This document shows, piece by piece, positions 8,228-16,320 of a stretch of 64,000 bases of DNA. Below the pieces are notes generated by a model. It made no database searches, had not been told where the DNA came from, and saw nothing but the letters and a program-made list of their open reading frames with translations. Source of the stretch: Haloarchaeobius salinus (GTDB taxonomy: Archaea > Halobacteriota > Halobacteria > Halobacteriales > Natrialbaceae); contig NZ_JANHAU010000003.1 of NCBI RefSeq assembly GCF_024464185.1, forward strand, positions 248,001 to 312,000, written 5' to 3'. Numbering within the stretch: position 1 is the stretch's first letter; every line of letters starts with the position of its first letter. The position numbers were made by a program, and so were the translations under genes.

Positions 8228-8665
8228 ATGCCCAGCCTGACCGACACCTACGTCGAGAACCGCGTCATCGTCAACCCGAACGACGCGAACAACCTCGGCG
8301 CTGCCCACGGTGGCAACGTCATGAAGTGGATGGACGAGGTCGCCGCGATGGCGGCGATGCGCTTCGCCGGTGAGACCTGTGTCACCGCCCGGATGGACCA
8401 GACGAACTTCCGGCGTCCCATCCCACAGGCCGACATCGCGCTCGTCAGGGCGTACGTGTTCGAGGCGGGCCGGACGAGCGTGAAGACCCGGGTCCGGGTG
8501 TTCCGCGAGGACCCCCACACGGGCGAGACGGAGCTGACCACGGAGTCCTACATGGTGTTCGTCGCCATCGACGAGGACGACGAGCCGACGCCGGTGCCCG
8601 AGCTGACCATCGACAGCGAACGCGGCGAGGAGCTGTACGAGGCCGCCGTCGACGGCGAGGAGTAG
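8228..8665 (+). CDS. hotdog-fold acyl-CoA thioesterase
   Basis: 145 residues from ATG at 8228 (MPSLTDTYVENRVIVNPND). The family motif is NNLGAAHGGNVMKWMDEVAAMAA, with the Asp of the helix-start (D36 region) acting in thioester hydrolysis in the YciA/BFIT group, followed by TARMDQTNFRRPI. A reading frame reaches upstream into 7817 but its composition is not coding. Likely role: releasing free CoA from acyl-CoA in the cytoplasm. Substrate chain length cannot be read. Confidence 0.9.
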   Translation: MPSLTDTYVENRVIVNPNDANNLGAAHGGNVMKWMDEVAAMAAMRFAGETCVTARMDQTNFRRPIPQADIALVRAYVFEAGRTSVKTRVRVFREDPHTGETELTTESYMVFVAIDEDDEPTPVPELTIDSERGEELYEAAVDGEE

Positions 8666-8683
8666 GGTCCGTCGGTCGCCGCG

Positions 8684-9403
8684 TCAGTCCAGTCTCGCCC
8701 GCACGCAGAGGAACACCGGGTACCGGGACTCCTTCTCGTACCGCTCCGGTAGCCGCTCCCGGAACCCCTCGGTCGGCTGCGGTTCGACGACGGCCTCCAG
8801 CCGGAACCCGTTCTCCAGCAGGGGGTTCACGACCGCCGAGAACGGCCGCCGGTAGTACGGCACCGGCACGTCCCACTCCTTCGTCAGCCGCTCGACCTCG
8901 AAGTAGTTCTCCGCGTCGGCGGGTTCCCCGCCCTCGTCGAGCGGGAACTGGTCGAGGGGGTGGCCCGTCGAGAACACAACGAAGCCACCGGGCCGGAGGA
9001 CCCGGGCGAACTCCGCGAACAGCGCCTCCCAGTCCGCGACGTAGCCGAGGGCGAGCGCGCTGACGATGCCGTCGAACGAGTCGCCGGGGAACTCGAGCCG
9101 CTCGCCGAGGTCGGCCTGCCAGAACTCCGCGCGGTCGCCGACCGCCTCCCGGGCGTGGGCGAGCATCGCCTCGCTGGCGTCGACGCCGACGACCTCGGCA
9201 CCGCGGTCGAGCAGGAGTTCGGTGTAGACGCCGGTACCACAGCCGGCGTCGAGGACCCGCGCCCCCTCGACGTCCGGTACCATCGACGACGTGGCGGGGA
9301 ACTCCAGATGAGCGTTGTAGGCGTTCGAGCGGACGTCCGCGGCGTAGGAGTCCGCCAGTTCGTCGTACGCCTCTCCCGCGGTGGGGTCGTCGTCGGAGGG
9401 CAT
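8684..9403 (-). CDS. class I SAM-dependent methyltransferase
   Basis: 239 residues. Motif I is ARVLDAGCGTGVYTELL at about 49-65, the acidic strand-2 end is VVGVDASEAM, and the motif IV strand is SFDGIVSALAL, followed by RPGGFVVFSTGHP. This is the UbiE/methyltransf_11 type. It begins MPSDDDPTAGEAYDELADSYAA, the usual N-terminal helix for the group. The acceptor molecule is unknown. Its 3' end meets the thioesterase gene tail to tail. Confidence 0.88.
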   Translation of the reverse strand: MPSDDDPTAGEAYDELADSYAADVRSNAYNAHLEFPATSSMVPDVEGARVLDAGCGTGVYTELLLDRGAEVVGVDASEAMLAHAREAVGDRAEFWQADLGERLEFPGDSFDGIVSALALGYVADWEALFAEFARVLRPGGFVVFSTGHPLDQFPLDEGGEPADAENYFEVERLTKEWDVPVPYYRRPFSAVVNPLLENGFRLEAVVEPQPTEGFRERLPERYEKESRYPVFLCVRARLD

Positions 9404-9451
9404 GGACTACCGTCGTTGCTGGCCGCCATCGAAGTTTCTTGCGGAATCGGC

Positions 9452-10510
9452 CTACAGGAGCGTCAGCGTCTCCGTCTCGGGGTCGATGCGGACCTCGCCG
9501 CCGATGGGGAGCGGACACGTCGGGTAGGTGTGGCCGAACTCGCAGTCCAGCACGACAGGCGCGTCGGGGTTGTACTCGGCGAGGACCGACTCGACGACCT
9601 GCCGGTGCTGGTCGCGGAACGTCTCCCGCTCGTGGGCCGGCGTATCGCCGGCCGGGGTGTGGTTCCGCGCGGTCGGTCGGCCGACGAGCACGCCGTCGAA
9701 GGCCGCCAGGTAGCCCGCCTCGCCGAGCGCCTGGAGCCAGCCCTTCACCATCCCGGGGTGGGGGAGCTCCTCGCTGGTCTCCATGGCGAACACGCAGCCC
9801 CGCAGCTCGTCGGGCTCGGGTAGCCACTCGTCGTGGACGAACCACTGGTCGAGCACCTCGAAGCAGCCGCCCCAGATGCGGCCCTCGGCAACCTCCTCAC
9901 CACCGGCCCAGGTCCGGCCGTCCGACGGCTCGATATCCCGGGGGTACTGGAGGCTCCGCGGGTCCTCCCAGTCGCCCGCCTGGTCCGTGAAGCAGTCCGC
10001 TTCCTCCCACTCGCCGATGGACTCGTCGAACAGCGCGCGGCCGATGTACTCGACGGAGTAGTCGAACATCCCCCCGTCCATCGCGTACTCCAGCAGCGTC
10101 GAGCCGCCGTAGTAGGAGACGATACCCTGGTTCCAGAGGTAGCACGTGAGGTTCGTGTTGTCCGACCAGCCGTAGAAGCGGGTCGGGTGCTCGCGGAGGA
10201 CGTCGGGCTCGAGATGCGGGAGGACCGTGAGCTGGTCGTTCCCACCGATGTTCGCGATGACCGCCGAGATGTCGGGGTCAGCGAACGCGTCCATGATGTC
10301 CTGGGCGCGCTCCTCGGGATGCCCGGAGAGCCACTCCGGGTCCTTCGTCGCCGTCGGGTACTCGACGGGTTCGAGGTCGAACTGCTCGCGCATCCGGTCG
10401 AGGCCGAGCTCGTAGACGTACGAGAACTCGGACGGGACGTTCGACGCCGGTGCGACCACGGCCACCCTGTCCCCGGGTTCGACGGGCGGCGGCGTGACGA
10501 ACTCCTGCAT
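9452..10510 (-). CDS. S66 family peptidase (LD-carboxypeptidase / MccF-like)
   Basis: 352 residues. The nucleophile S116 sits in FYGWSDNTN, preceded by the oxyanion NIGGND loop at about 88-92. The C-terminal domain carries GVLVGRPTARNH, where the catalytic His is expected, and a Glu in the central part. In bacteria S66 enzymes trim murein peptides; MccF relatives break down microcin C-type acyl-adenylates. Archaea lack murein, so an MccF-like or general peptide role is more likely. Single gene, ATG at 10508-10510. Confidence 0.88.
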   Translation of the reverse strand: MQEFVTPPPVEPGDRVAVVAPASNVPSEFSYVYELGLDRMREQFDLEPVEYPTATKDPEWLSGHPEERAQDIMDAFADPDISAVIANIGGNDQLTVLPHLEPDVLREHPTRFYGWSDNTNLTCYLWNQGIVSYYGGSTLLEYAMDGGMFDYSVEYIGRALFDESIGEWEEADCFTDQAGDWEDPRSLQYPRDIEPSDGRTWAGGEEVAEGRIWGGCFEVLDQWFVHDEWLPEPDELRGCVFAMETSEELPHPGMVKGWLQALGEAGYLAAFDGVLVGRPTARNHTPAGDTPAHERETFRDQHRQVVESVLAEYNPDAPVVLDCEFGHTYPTCPLPIGGEVRIDPETETLTLL

Positions 10511-10565
10511 GGGTCGTCCGACGAGGGACGGCAGAAAAAGCGTTCGGTGGGTCTGTGAGCCGTTC

Positions 10566-11405
10566 TCAGCCCAGGTCGGCGCGCTGGAACCGCCAGTAGC
10601 CCAGCGCGAGCGGGACGACCAGCCAGAACGCGAGGATGACGAACATCACCCAGGTGTCGAGGAACCAGACGTCCGGCTGGCTGTAGCCCTCGAACCCCTT
10701 CCCGGTGGCCTGGTTCCGTGCGAGCACGAGGTCGAGAGTGCTCAGGTACGCCGCCGTCGGGCTGAGCGACGCGATGAACGTCAGCACGCCGTCGGAGATG
10801 TCGACGCTCAGCTTGTCGGCGACGAACTGGACGATGGTCGCCGGCTGGATGGGCAGGAAGTTCCAGAACACGTTGAGGACGAACCAGACGCCGATGGCCG
10901 AGCCCATGGCGCGCGAGCGCGAACCGGTCGCCGCCGAGAGGCCGACGGCGATGCCGACGTACACGAGCGTGAACAGGAGCGTCAGCGCGACGAAGCCGGC
11001 GTAGGTCGCCAGGTCGACCGTCTCGAAGTAGTAGAACCCGAGGCCGAGACCGACGAGGAACGCGACGACGATAGCCCCGCTGACGATGGCCGACCGTGCG
11101 ATGAACTTCCCGAGGACGACGTCGAGTCGGTCGTTCGGGTACGAGAGCAGGAACTTCAGGCTCCCCGACTCCCGTTCACCCGCCACGGAGAGGTACGCCG
11201 AAACGAGTGCGATGAGCGGGATGACGAGGATGCCGATCCCCGCCAGCCCGTACAACTGGGAACCGAGATCTGTGCTGTTGGTGGTCGAACCGACCCCGTA
11301 GAAGTACAGGACGGTGAACAGCGTGTACAGCAGGCCGACGCCCCAGACGAGCTTCGCGCGACGCACGTCGAGGAAGTCCTTCTTGACCACGCCTTGCAGG
11401 CTCAT
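10566..11405 (-). CDS. ABC-2 type transporter permease
   Basis: 279 residues with six hydrophobic segments, starting MSLQGVVKKDFLDVRRAKLVWG. The cytoplasmic entry helix (VKKDFLDVRRAK) and the loop AGERESGSLKFLLSYPNDR are typical of ABC-2 permeases of the NatB/ABC2_membrane_5 kind. It overlaps the ATPase gene upstream by 4 bp, so the two make one transporter, probably an exporter. The substrate is unknown. Confidence 0.9.
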   Translation of the reverse strand: MSLQGVVKKDFLDVRRAKLVWGVGLLYTLFTVLYFYGVGSTTNSTDLGSQLYGLAGIGILVIPLIALVSAYLSVAGERESGSLKFLLSYPNDRLDVVLGKFIARSAIVSGAIVVAFLVGLGLGFYYFETVDLATYAGFVALTLLFTLVYVGIAVGLSAATGSRSRAMGSAIGVWFVLNVFWNFLPIQPATIVQFVADKLSVDISDGVLTFIASLSPTAAYLSTLDLVLARNQATGKGFEGYSQPDVWFLDTWVMFVILAFWLVVPLALGYWRFQRADLG

Positions 11406-12370
11406 TGGGGCACCTCCTGTGCCTGCTCGCGATCTTCGGCGAGCTCGCGGGCGTCCTCGTCGAGGCCGTCCCGGCCGCCGCCGGTGTACTTGTTGAACAG
11501 CTCCTCGAGCGAGGTCTCGGTGGCGACGACGTTCGTCACGGTCGCGGCGCGGTCGACGTGGCGGATGACGTTCATCTTCGCCTCGCCGTCGTGGCAGTAG
11601 GCGCGGATCTCGTCGCCGTCTACCTGGACGTCGCTCACGTCGTCCATCACCTTCAGCCCGAGGTCGTCGGGCACCGTCTCGACGGTGAGTTCGACCTCGC
11701 CGGCGTCGCCGGAGCGCTCGCGCAGGTTGTCGATAGTGTCGACAGTGACGAGTTCGCCCTGGCTCATGATGCCGACGCGGTCGCAGACCGCCTCGACCTC
11801 GCTGAGGATGTGCGACGAGAAGAAGACGGTCGTGCCGCTTTCGGCCTCGTCGCGGAGGAGCTCGCGCATGTGCTGGATGCCGTTGGGGTCCAGCCCGGAG
11901 GAGGGCTCGTCGAGGATGATGAGCTCCGGGTCGCCGACCAGCGCCATCCCGAGCGCGAGGCGCTGGGACATCCCGGTCGAGAAGCCGCCGGCCTTCCGGT
12001 CGGCCTCCTCGCTGAGACCGACCCGTTCGAGCACGTCCAACGGGTCGTCGGGTGCGTCCTTCATCTCGACGCAGAGTTCGAGGTGCTCGCGGGCGGTGAG
12101 CCGGCCGTACAGCTCGAGGCCTTCGGGGAGGACGCCGACCCGCTCGCGGATCTCGTCGATCTCGTCCTGGGCGTCGAAGCCGAGGACGGTCGCAGAGCCG
12201 CTGGAGGGGCGGTGGAAGTCGAGCAGCATGTTGATCGTCGTCGACTTGCCGGCACCGTTCGGGCCGAGGAAGCCGAAGATCTCCCCCTCCTGGACCGTGA
12301 GGTCCAGCTCGTCGACGGCGAGGACGTCGCCGAATCGTTTCGTCAGGGCGTTCGTTTCGATAGCTGCCAT
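11402..12370 (-). CDS. ABC transporter ATP-binding protein (ABC-2 partner)
   Basis: 322 residues. Walker A is GPNGAGKST at about 34-42, the signature is FSTGMSQRL in place of LSGGQ, Walker B is LIILDEPSSGLDP, and the switch His is in SSHILSEVE. The last 110 residues form the C-terminal domain seen in NatA/CcmA-type exporters. It drives the permease encoded just downstream. The start faces a winged-helix gene across about 100 bp. A TATA box at 12399-12406 lies 33 nt upstream of the ATG. Confidence 0.95.
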   Translation of the reverse strand: MAAIETNALTKRFGDVLAVDELDLTVQEGEIFGFLGPNGAGKSTTINMLLDFHRPSSGSATVLGFDAQDEIDEIRERVGVLPEGLELYGRLTAREHLELCVEMKDAPDDPLDVLERVGLSEEADRKAGGFSTGMSQRLALGMALVGDPELIILDEPSSGLDPNGIQHMRELLRDEAESGTTVFFSSHILSEVEAVCDRVGIMSQGELVTVDTIDNLRERSGDAGEVELTVETVPDDLGLKVMDDVSDVQVDGDEIRAYCHDGEAKMNVIRHVDRAATVTNVVATETSLEELFNKYTGGGRDGLDEDARELAEDREQAQEVPQ

Positions 12371-12398
12371 CGTGTTCGGTTCGTCTCCCGCACGCGTT

Positions 12399-12450
12399 GT
12401 ATAAACGTTGGTTCTGCTTCAGGAACGGAAAGTTTGGCTCCTTTTATAAG
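12399..12450. promoter_or_regulatory. divergent promoters: ABC exporter and winged-helix gene
   Basis: Leftward, GTTTATAC at 12399-12406 is about 33 nt from the ATPase start at 12370. Rightward, CTTTTATAAG at 12441-12450 is about 28 nt from the ATG at 12475. Both fit leaderless transcripts. The closeness of the two promoters makes it plausible that the winged-helix protein controls both directions, but no operator repeat is obvious. Confidence 0.65.
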
Positions 12451-12474
12451 AGGTCGCGGAGAAAACCCGACGAG

Positions 12475-12816
12475 ATGAGCGAGGAGGTGCTCGTGGACGT
12501 CGCCGGGCTGCTCGAGGACGAGTACGCCCGGGCGATCCTCGTCAACACAAGCTCGGAGCCGATGTCGGCCACCGAGCTGGCGGAGCGATGCGACGCGTCT
12601 CCCCCCACCATCTACCGTCGCATCGACCGGCTCCGCGAGCACGACCTCGTCGAGTCAGAGCAAGAGCTCGACCCCGACGGGCACCACTACGAGGTGTTCG
12701 TCGCCAACCTCGAGCGGGTGACCATCGAGCTCGGCGACGACGGCTTCGAGGTAGAGATCGAGCGACAGACCGACCCGGCGGACCGGTTCACGAGCCTGTT
12801 CGAGGAGCTGAGATAG
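12475..12816 (+). CDS. winged-helix transcriptional regulator (ArsR-like)
   Basis: 113 residues from ATG at 12475 (MSEEVLVDVAGLLEDEYARAIL). The winged helix spans about 5-75, with the recognition helix in ASPPTIYRRIDRLREHDLVE, followed by a beta wing (DPDGHHYEVFV) and an acidic C-terminal strand. This is a common haloarchaeal regulator that sits before small DUF7521-type membrane proteins, as here: the next gene starts immediately after its stop. It faces the ABC exporter and may regulate it. Confidence 0.85.
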   Translation: MSEEVLVDVAGLLEDEYARAILVNTSSEPMSATELAERCDASPPTIYRRIDRLREHDLVESEQELDPDGHHYEVFVANLERVTIELGDDGFEVEIERQTDPADRFTSLFEELR

Positions 12817-13122
12817 ATGCAAGGGGTCACCACCACCGGCGGGCCGACGATACTCGTCCTGACGCTGTTCGTCGGCGTCTTCGCGTCCGTCGCGCTGGCG
12901 AGCGTCATCGCGTACCGGGCCTACCGGGCCTACCAGCGCACCCACAGCACGCGCCTCCTCGCGCTCAGCGCCGGCCTGTTCACCATCGTCGCCGTCCCGA
13001 AGGTGCTGAACATCGTGCTGTCGACGCTCCGGTACTCCGCCGAGACGACGAGCACCGTCGCCGCCACAGCGCGTCTCGCGGGGCTCTGCATCGTGCTGTA
13101 CGCCATCTACGCGGGTGACTGA
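12817..13122 (+). CDS. small three-helix membrane protein (DUF7521-like)
   Basis: 101 residues, ATG directly after the stop of the winged-helix gene. Three hydrophobic helices (about 10-33, 46-66, 80-98) with RAYRAYQRTHSTRLLALSAG between the first two. The same layout, including a YRAYR/YRGYLR motif, recurs in the gene at 13187, so the two are paralogues. I believe this is the haloarchaeal DUF7521 type, mostly found in wHTH operons. Function unknown; a membrane sensor or partner of the regulator is possible. Confidence 0.75.
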   Translation: MQGVTTTGGPTILVLTLFVGVFASVALASVIAYRAYRAYQRTHSTRLLALSAGLFTIVAVPKVLNIVLSTLRYSAETTSTVAATARLAGLCIVLYAIYAGD

Positions 13123-13124
13123 CC

Positions 13125-13190
13125 ATGACCGGACCGACCACATCCAGACCCGACCGCCACGACGACCGCGAGCAGGGGGTGTCGCGATGA
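13125..13190 (+). CDS. possible 21-aa linker peptide
   Basis: ATG at 13125 follows the previous stop by 2 bases and the frame ends in a TGA at 13188-13190 that overlaps the next ATG (13187). The product, MTGPTTSRPDRHDDREQGVSR, is hydrophilic and has no recognisable domain. The ATGA overlap would allow coupled translation. It may equally be an untranslated gap: the next gene has its own purine-rich GGGGGTG 8-14 nt before its ATG. Confidence 0.25.
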   Translation: MTGPTTSRPDRHDDREQGVSR

Positions 13191-13462
13191 TGGACCCGCT
13201 CCTCGTGCGCTCGGCGGTCGCGGCCGTCGGCGTCGTCGTCAGCCTCCTCGTCGTCTACCAGGCGTACCGCGGGTACCTCCGGAACGGGAGCCGGGCGATG
13301 CGCGCACTCGCCGTCGGCATCGCGCTGCTCGGGACGGTCCACTTCCTGCTCCTGCTCCCCGGTGGGACCAGCCAGGAGCTCGACCTCGGGCTCTCAATCC
13401 TCCGTCAGGTGGTCGACGTCGTCGGGCTCGCGGTCGTGTTCTACGCGCTGACGAGGAGCTGA
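13187..13462 (+). CDS. small three-helix membrane protein, paralogue of the 12817 gene
   Basis: 91 residues from ATG at 13187 (MMDPLLVRSAVAAVGVV), with GGGGGTG just upstream as ribosome-binding site. Three hydrophobic helices at about 8-27, 38-57 and 70-88, with VYQAYRGYLRNGSRAMRALAVG linking the first two, as in the preceding gene. An in-frame GTG at 13115 would add 24 charged residues and overlap the previous gene, so it was not used. Last gene of the winged-helix operon. Confidence 0.75.
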   Translation: MMDPLLVRSAVAAVGVVVSLLVVYQAYRGYLRNGSRAMRALAVGIALLGTVHFLLLLPGGTSQELDLGLSILRQVVDVVGLAVVFYALTRS

Positions 13463-13597
13463 GCGACGGCCCACTCGCTCCCCCGACCGGGCTGCAGCGG
13501 TCCGGGAGGCCGCGGACGACGGGACGCTCCGAGACGGCCGTCAGCACCGCGTCCCCGGACCTGTACCCTTATCGGCCGGCGGCGCGTACCTCCCGGC

Positions 13598-14053
13598 ATG
13601 GGACTTGACGTCGACGCACCTGCGCCACCCGAACTCGAGTACGTCGACCCGAACGAGTACGGGGACGCTTCGGTCGCCGCCGACGCTGACTACCGACGCG
13701 AGGAGCTGGAGGAGTTCATGCACGACGGCGCGTGGGAACGTGCGTTCAACGAGTGGGCAGAGGACGCCGACATGACCGAGGAGGAGTTCCGCATCGCCGG
13801 CGAGATGGAGCTGTTCGCGGAGTTCGACTTCTTCTGGGACGACTTCGCGGACCGCGTCGGCTACCACGCCCCGGGGATCCCGGAGGACTGGAAGGAGCGG
13901 ACGTACCACCCGGGGCTCGACTCGTGGGGCACGGTCTCGGCCATCAACGCCGGGCTGACCGAGCTCGGGCAGGTGGTCTGTGACGTGCTGAAAACGGAGT
14001 ACATCGACTGGGAGGCCGACTACGAGCCGCCCGAGGACCTCCCGGACTTCTGA
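13598..14053 (+). CDS. conserved acidic haloarchaeal protein
   Basis: 151 residues beginning MGLDVDAPAPPELEYVDPNEYG. It is soluble and very acidic, mostly helical, with repeated aromatic residues (FDFFWDDFADRVGYHAPGIPEDWKER). No catalytic motif or metal site stands out. CCCTTATC at 13566-13573 is a good TATA box 26 nt before the ATG, so it is probably leaderless. I do not recognise a characterised family. Confidence 0.75.
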   Translation: MGLDVDAPAPPELEYVDPNEYGDASVAADADYRREELEEFMHDGAWERAFNEWAEDADMTEEEFRIAGEMELFAEFDFFWDDFADRVGYHAPGIPEDWKERTYHPGLDSWGTVSAINAGLTELGQVVCDVLKTEYIDWEADYEPPEDLPDF

Positions 14054-14054
14054 C

Positions 14055-14681
14055 TCACTGGCCGACGCCGACACGCCGGACCACACGGCGGGCGACGAAC
14101 CCGGTGGAGAGCGACGCGCCGAAGTACCACGCCAGCCACAGCTTGACCGGCCCGATCACGGTCGCGGTCCACGACAGCTGGCCGACCAGCGGGACGAACA
14201 CCATCGCCGGTGCGATGCCGGCTGCGGGCGCGAGGAACACCCAGCGCAGCCAGAGGAACGTCGGGATCGTGACGAGCATGCTCCAGACGAGCGGTCTGAA
14301 GTTCGCCTTCAGCATCGCGAGCATCGTCCGGTTCAGTTCCAGCTGTTCGTCGTCGAGGTCGTCGACCGACAGGTCGTCCGCCTCGCGTGCCTCCCGCTGT
14401 CGTGCCTGGAGCTCCTCGATGCGGCCCTGGAGCCGTTCGACCCGGTCCGAGTCCCGGAGCTTCGCCTGGAGGAGGGCGGTGAAGACGCCGTTCGTCCCCG
14501 CGAGCAGCAGCACGAGGACGGAGAACGGGAGTATCACGGTGAACGGGCCCAGAACGGCCGACCAGACCATCGCGACCGCGGTCTGGATCGGCGAGAGGAC
14601 GTAGCCGGCCGCGAGCACCAGTGCGAGGAGTCCGGCGACTCTGTCGGCGGTCGACCAGCCTGTATCGTCCGTCGTATCCAT
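14055..14681 (-). CDS. DUF106 / YidC-Oxa1-like membrane protein
   Basis: 208 residues. Layout: a first helix at about 14-30, two close helices at 32-66, a charged coiled coil (KLRDSDRVERLQGRIEELQARQREAREADD) at about 76-106, then three more helices, the last two flanking a short polar loop. This is the pattern of archaeal DUF106 proteins, which belong to the Oxa1/YidC/EMC3 superfamily of membrane insertases. In many haloarchaea a DUF106 gene lies in a secY-adjacent cluster. This copy stands alone and lacks obvious Sec neighbours, so it may be a paralogue. Confidence 0.82.
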   Translation of the reverse strand: MDTTDDTGWSTADRVAGLLALVLAAGYVLSPIQTAVAMVWSAVLGPFTVILPFSVLVLLLAGTNGVFTALLQAKLRDSDRVERLQGRIEELQARQREAREADDLSVDDLDDEQLELNRTMLAMLKANFRPLVWSMLVTIPTFLWLRWVFLAPAAGIAPAMVFVPLVGQLSWTATVIGPVKLWLAWYFGASLSTGFVARRVVRRVGVGQ

Positions 14682-14822
14682 ACGCTGACTTGATGGCCGC
14701 CGTATCTAAATCTTTCCCGAGAGGTCTCGGAGTCGTCTCGAACGCGACCGCGGTTCGGGCGGAGCCGCGGGAACGAAATCGACCGGTGCTGGCGGGTTGG
14801 GGGCAGCCTCGGGGCTGCCGTA

Positions 14823-14966
14823 CTACTCCCGTGAGACGGCGACGTTGCGGACTTCGCCGTCACAGAGCGGCTTGTCGCAGGTCGCGCTGGCCGAGTCGAC
14901 TCGCGCGCCACAGCGGACGCACTCGTACTCGGCCCGGGTCGGTGTGTATGGGTCGGTTCGTACCAT
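14823..14966 (-). CDS. 47-aa rubrerythrin-like zinc-ribbon protein
   Basis: ATG at 14964-14966, stop TAG at 14823-14825. The product MVRTDPYTPTRAEYECVRCG continues with a second cysteine pair, giving C-x2-C at 16-19 and C-x4-C at 30-35, a complete zinc ribbon of the small haloarchaeal rubrerythrin-like type. The gene has its own promoter and an inverted repeat over the start of transcription. Function unknown. Confidence 0.75.
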   Translation of the reverse strand: MVRTDPYTPTRAEYECVRCGARVDSASATCDKPLCDGEVRNVAVSRE

Positions 14967-14973
14967 CCTGGTA

Positions 14974-15000
14974 GTGTGGTACATACCCACACAATTAAGC
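14974..15000 (-). promoter_or_regulatory. TATA box with operator-like inverted repeat for the zinc-ribbon gene
   Basis: Read leftward, CTTAATTG (about 14992-14999) is the TATA element. Directly after it GTGTGG and CCACAC (14987-14992 and 14974-14979) form a 6-bp inverted repeat with a 7-bp spacer. The repeat lies between the TATA box and the start codon, where a bound repressor would block initiation. Confidence 0.45.
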
Positions 15001-15081
15001 GTTGTCCCGTGACAAGCACATACTCATCCCTCGTATGGGGTACACCTTAAACACATCCTAGTCAGAGGATTGGACGAACGT

Positions 15082-15639
15082 TCAGTTCCCGGTCGCAGCG
15101 AGGAGCATCGTCTCGGGACGCTCGTCCGCCCGCTCGACCGTGAACCCCGCCTCCTCGTGGTGTGCGACCGCGTCGGCGGCGTCGAAGCGCTCCTCGCGGG
15201 GCGGTCCCGACTCACCCTCGCCCGACCCGGTCCAGTCCACGGTGACGAGTCGACCGCCCGGCACGAGCACCCGATGCAGTTCCTCGAGCGCGCCCTCGCC
15301 GGCGAACTCGTGGTACGTCATCGTCGAGAACGCGGCGTCGAGTGCACCGTCATCGAGCGGCAGGTCGTCGACGGGCGCGGTCACCGGTTCGACGTTCTCC
15401 GGCATCCCCTTCTCGCGGTACAGCTCGTGCATCTCCGCCTGCACGTCCACCGCGTACACCTGGGCGGCGAACGGTGCCACGTCGTCGGTGTAGAAGCCGG
15501 TGCCCGAACCGAGGTCGGCGACGGTCTCGCCGCCGTCCAGCGCGAGGGCGGCGACCAGCTCCTCCCGGGAACAGTAGCGGTAGCGGGAGGGGTCCTCCAG
15601 TGCGTCGGCGCGGTCGATTGGGAACGTGTGGAAACCCAT
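15082..15639 (-). CDS. class I SAM-dependent methyltransferase
   Basis: 185 residues from ATG at 15637-15639 (MGFHTFPIDRADALEDPSRY), the typical start of this family in haloarchaea; an upstream ATG adds 18 unlike residues. Motif I is GETVADLGSGTGFYTDDVA, motif II VYAVDVQAEM, followed by DAAFSTMTYHEF and VLVPGGRLVTVDWTGSG. The group resembles the UbiE-related methyltransferases that act on small molecules or arsenic. Acceptor unknown. Confidence 0.86.
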   Translation of the reverse strand: MGFHTFPIDRADALEDPSRYRYCSREELVAALALDGGETVADLGSGTGFYTDDVAPFAAQVYAVDVQAEMHELYREKGMPENVEPVTAPVDDLPLDDGALDAAFSTMTYHEFAGEGALEELHRVLVPGGRLVTVDWTGSGEGESGPPREERFDAADAVAHHEEAGFTVERADERPETMLLAATGN

Positions 15640-15735
15640 GCAGGTGCTTGACGCCGCAACGTTGTAGCGATGGTGGATGTCGAACGGTGGCACGGAACAC
15701 GGAGTTTCAAGTGACTCGCTCGATTCCGCCTACCA

Positions 15736-16299
15736 ATGGTCGACCTCCACGACGACCCCATCGAACTCGTCGACTCGCGTCACGGGACGTGGGTCGAACG
15801 ATACGAGGCCGAACGCGGTCGGGTGCACGACGCGCTCGCCGCGGCCGGCCTCGACGACAGCATCGGTCGCGTCGAGCACGTCGGCTCGACCGCGGTCCTC
15901 GACCTCGCCGCGAAGGACATCGTTGACCTGGACGTCGTCGTCGCAGACGGCGCGGTCCGCGAGGTGGCAAGAGCCATCGTGGACCGCCTCGGCGGCACCC
16001 GGTACGACAACCACGACGGCTGGAACGTCGTGCCCCGCCGCCACGGTGGTCAGCGGTTCAACGTCCACGTCTTCGCCGAGTCCAGCGACGGCTGGAAGGT
16101 CAGCGTCGTGACCCGGGACGTCCTCCGCGAGCGCGACGACCTCCGGGCCGAGTACGAGTCCGTGAAGCGACGGCTGGCCGGCGAGACCGACGACCTCGGC
16201 GAGTACTCGCGCGGGAAGACCGAACTCGTCGAGACGGTGCTCGACGAGGCGAGAACGGGTGAGTACGACTTCGGGTTCGTGGTGCCCGAGTCGGCCTGA
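15736..16299 (+). CDS. GrpB family protein (UPF0157)
   Basis: 187 residues. The family core is RVEHVGSTAVLDLAAKDIVDLDVVV at about 44-68, a nucleotidyltransferase-fold signature (HxGSTA ... DLD), followed by FNVHVFAE near 115. GrpB proteins have the polymerase-beta nucleotidyltransferase fold; some have been linked to CoA synthesis as dephospho-CoA kinase fusions. Role here unknown. GTTTCAAG about 26 nt upstream is the likely TATA box. Confidence 0.85.
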   Translation: MVDLHDDPIELVDSRHGTWVERYEAERGRVHDALAAAGLDDSIGRVEHVGSTAVLDLAAKDIVDLDVVVADGAVREVARAIVDRLGGTRYDNHDGWNVVPRRHGGQRFNVHVFAESSDGWKVSVVTRDVLRERDDLRAEYESVKRRLAGETDDLGEYSRGKTELVETVLDEARTGEYDFGFVVPESA

Positions 16300-16320
16300 G
16301 GCGGCCGCCTCCCCGGTCGT

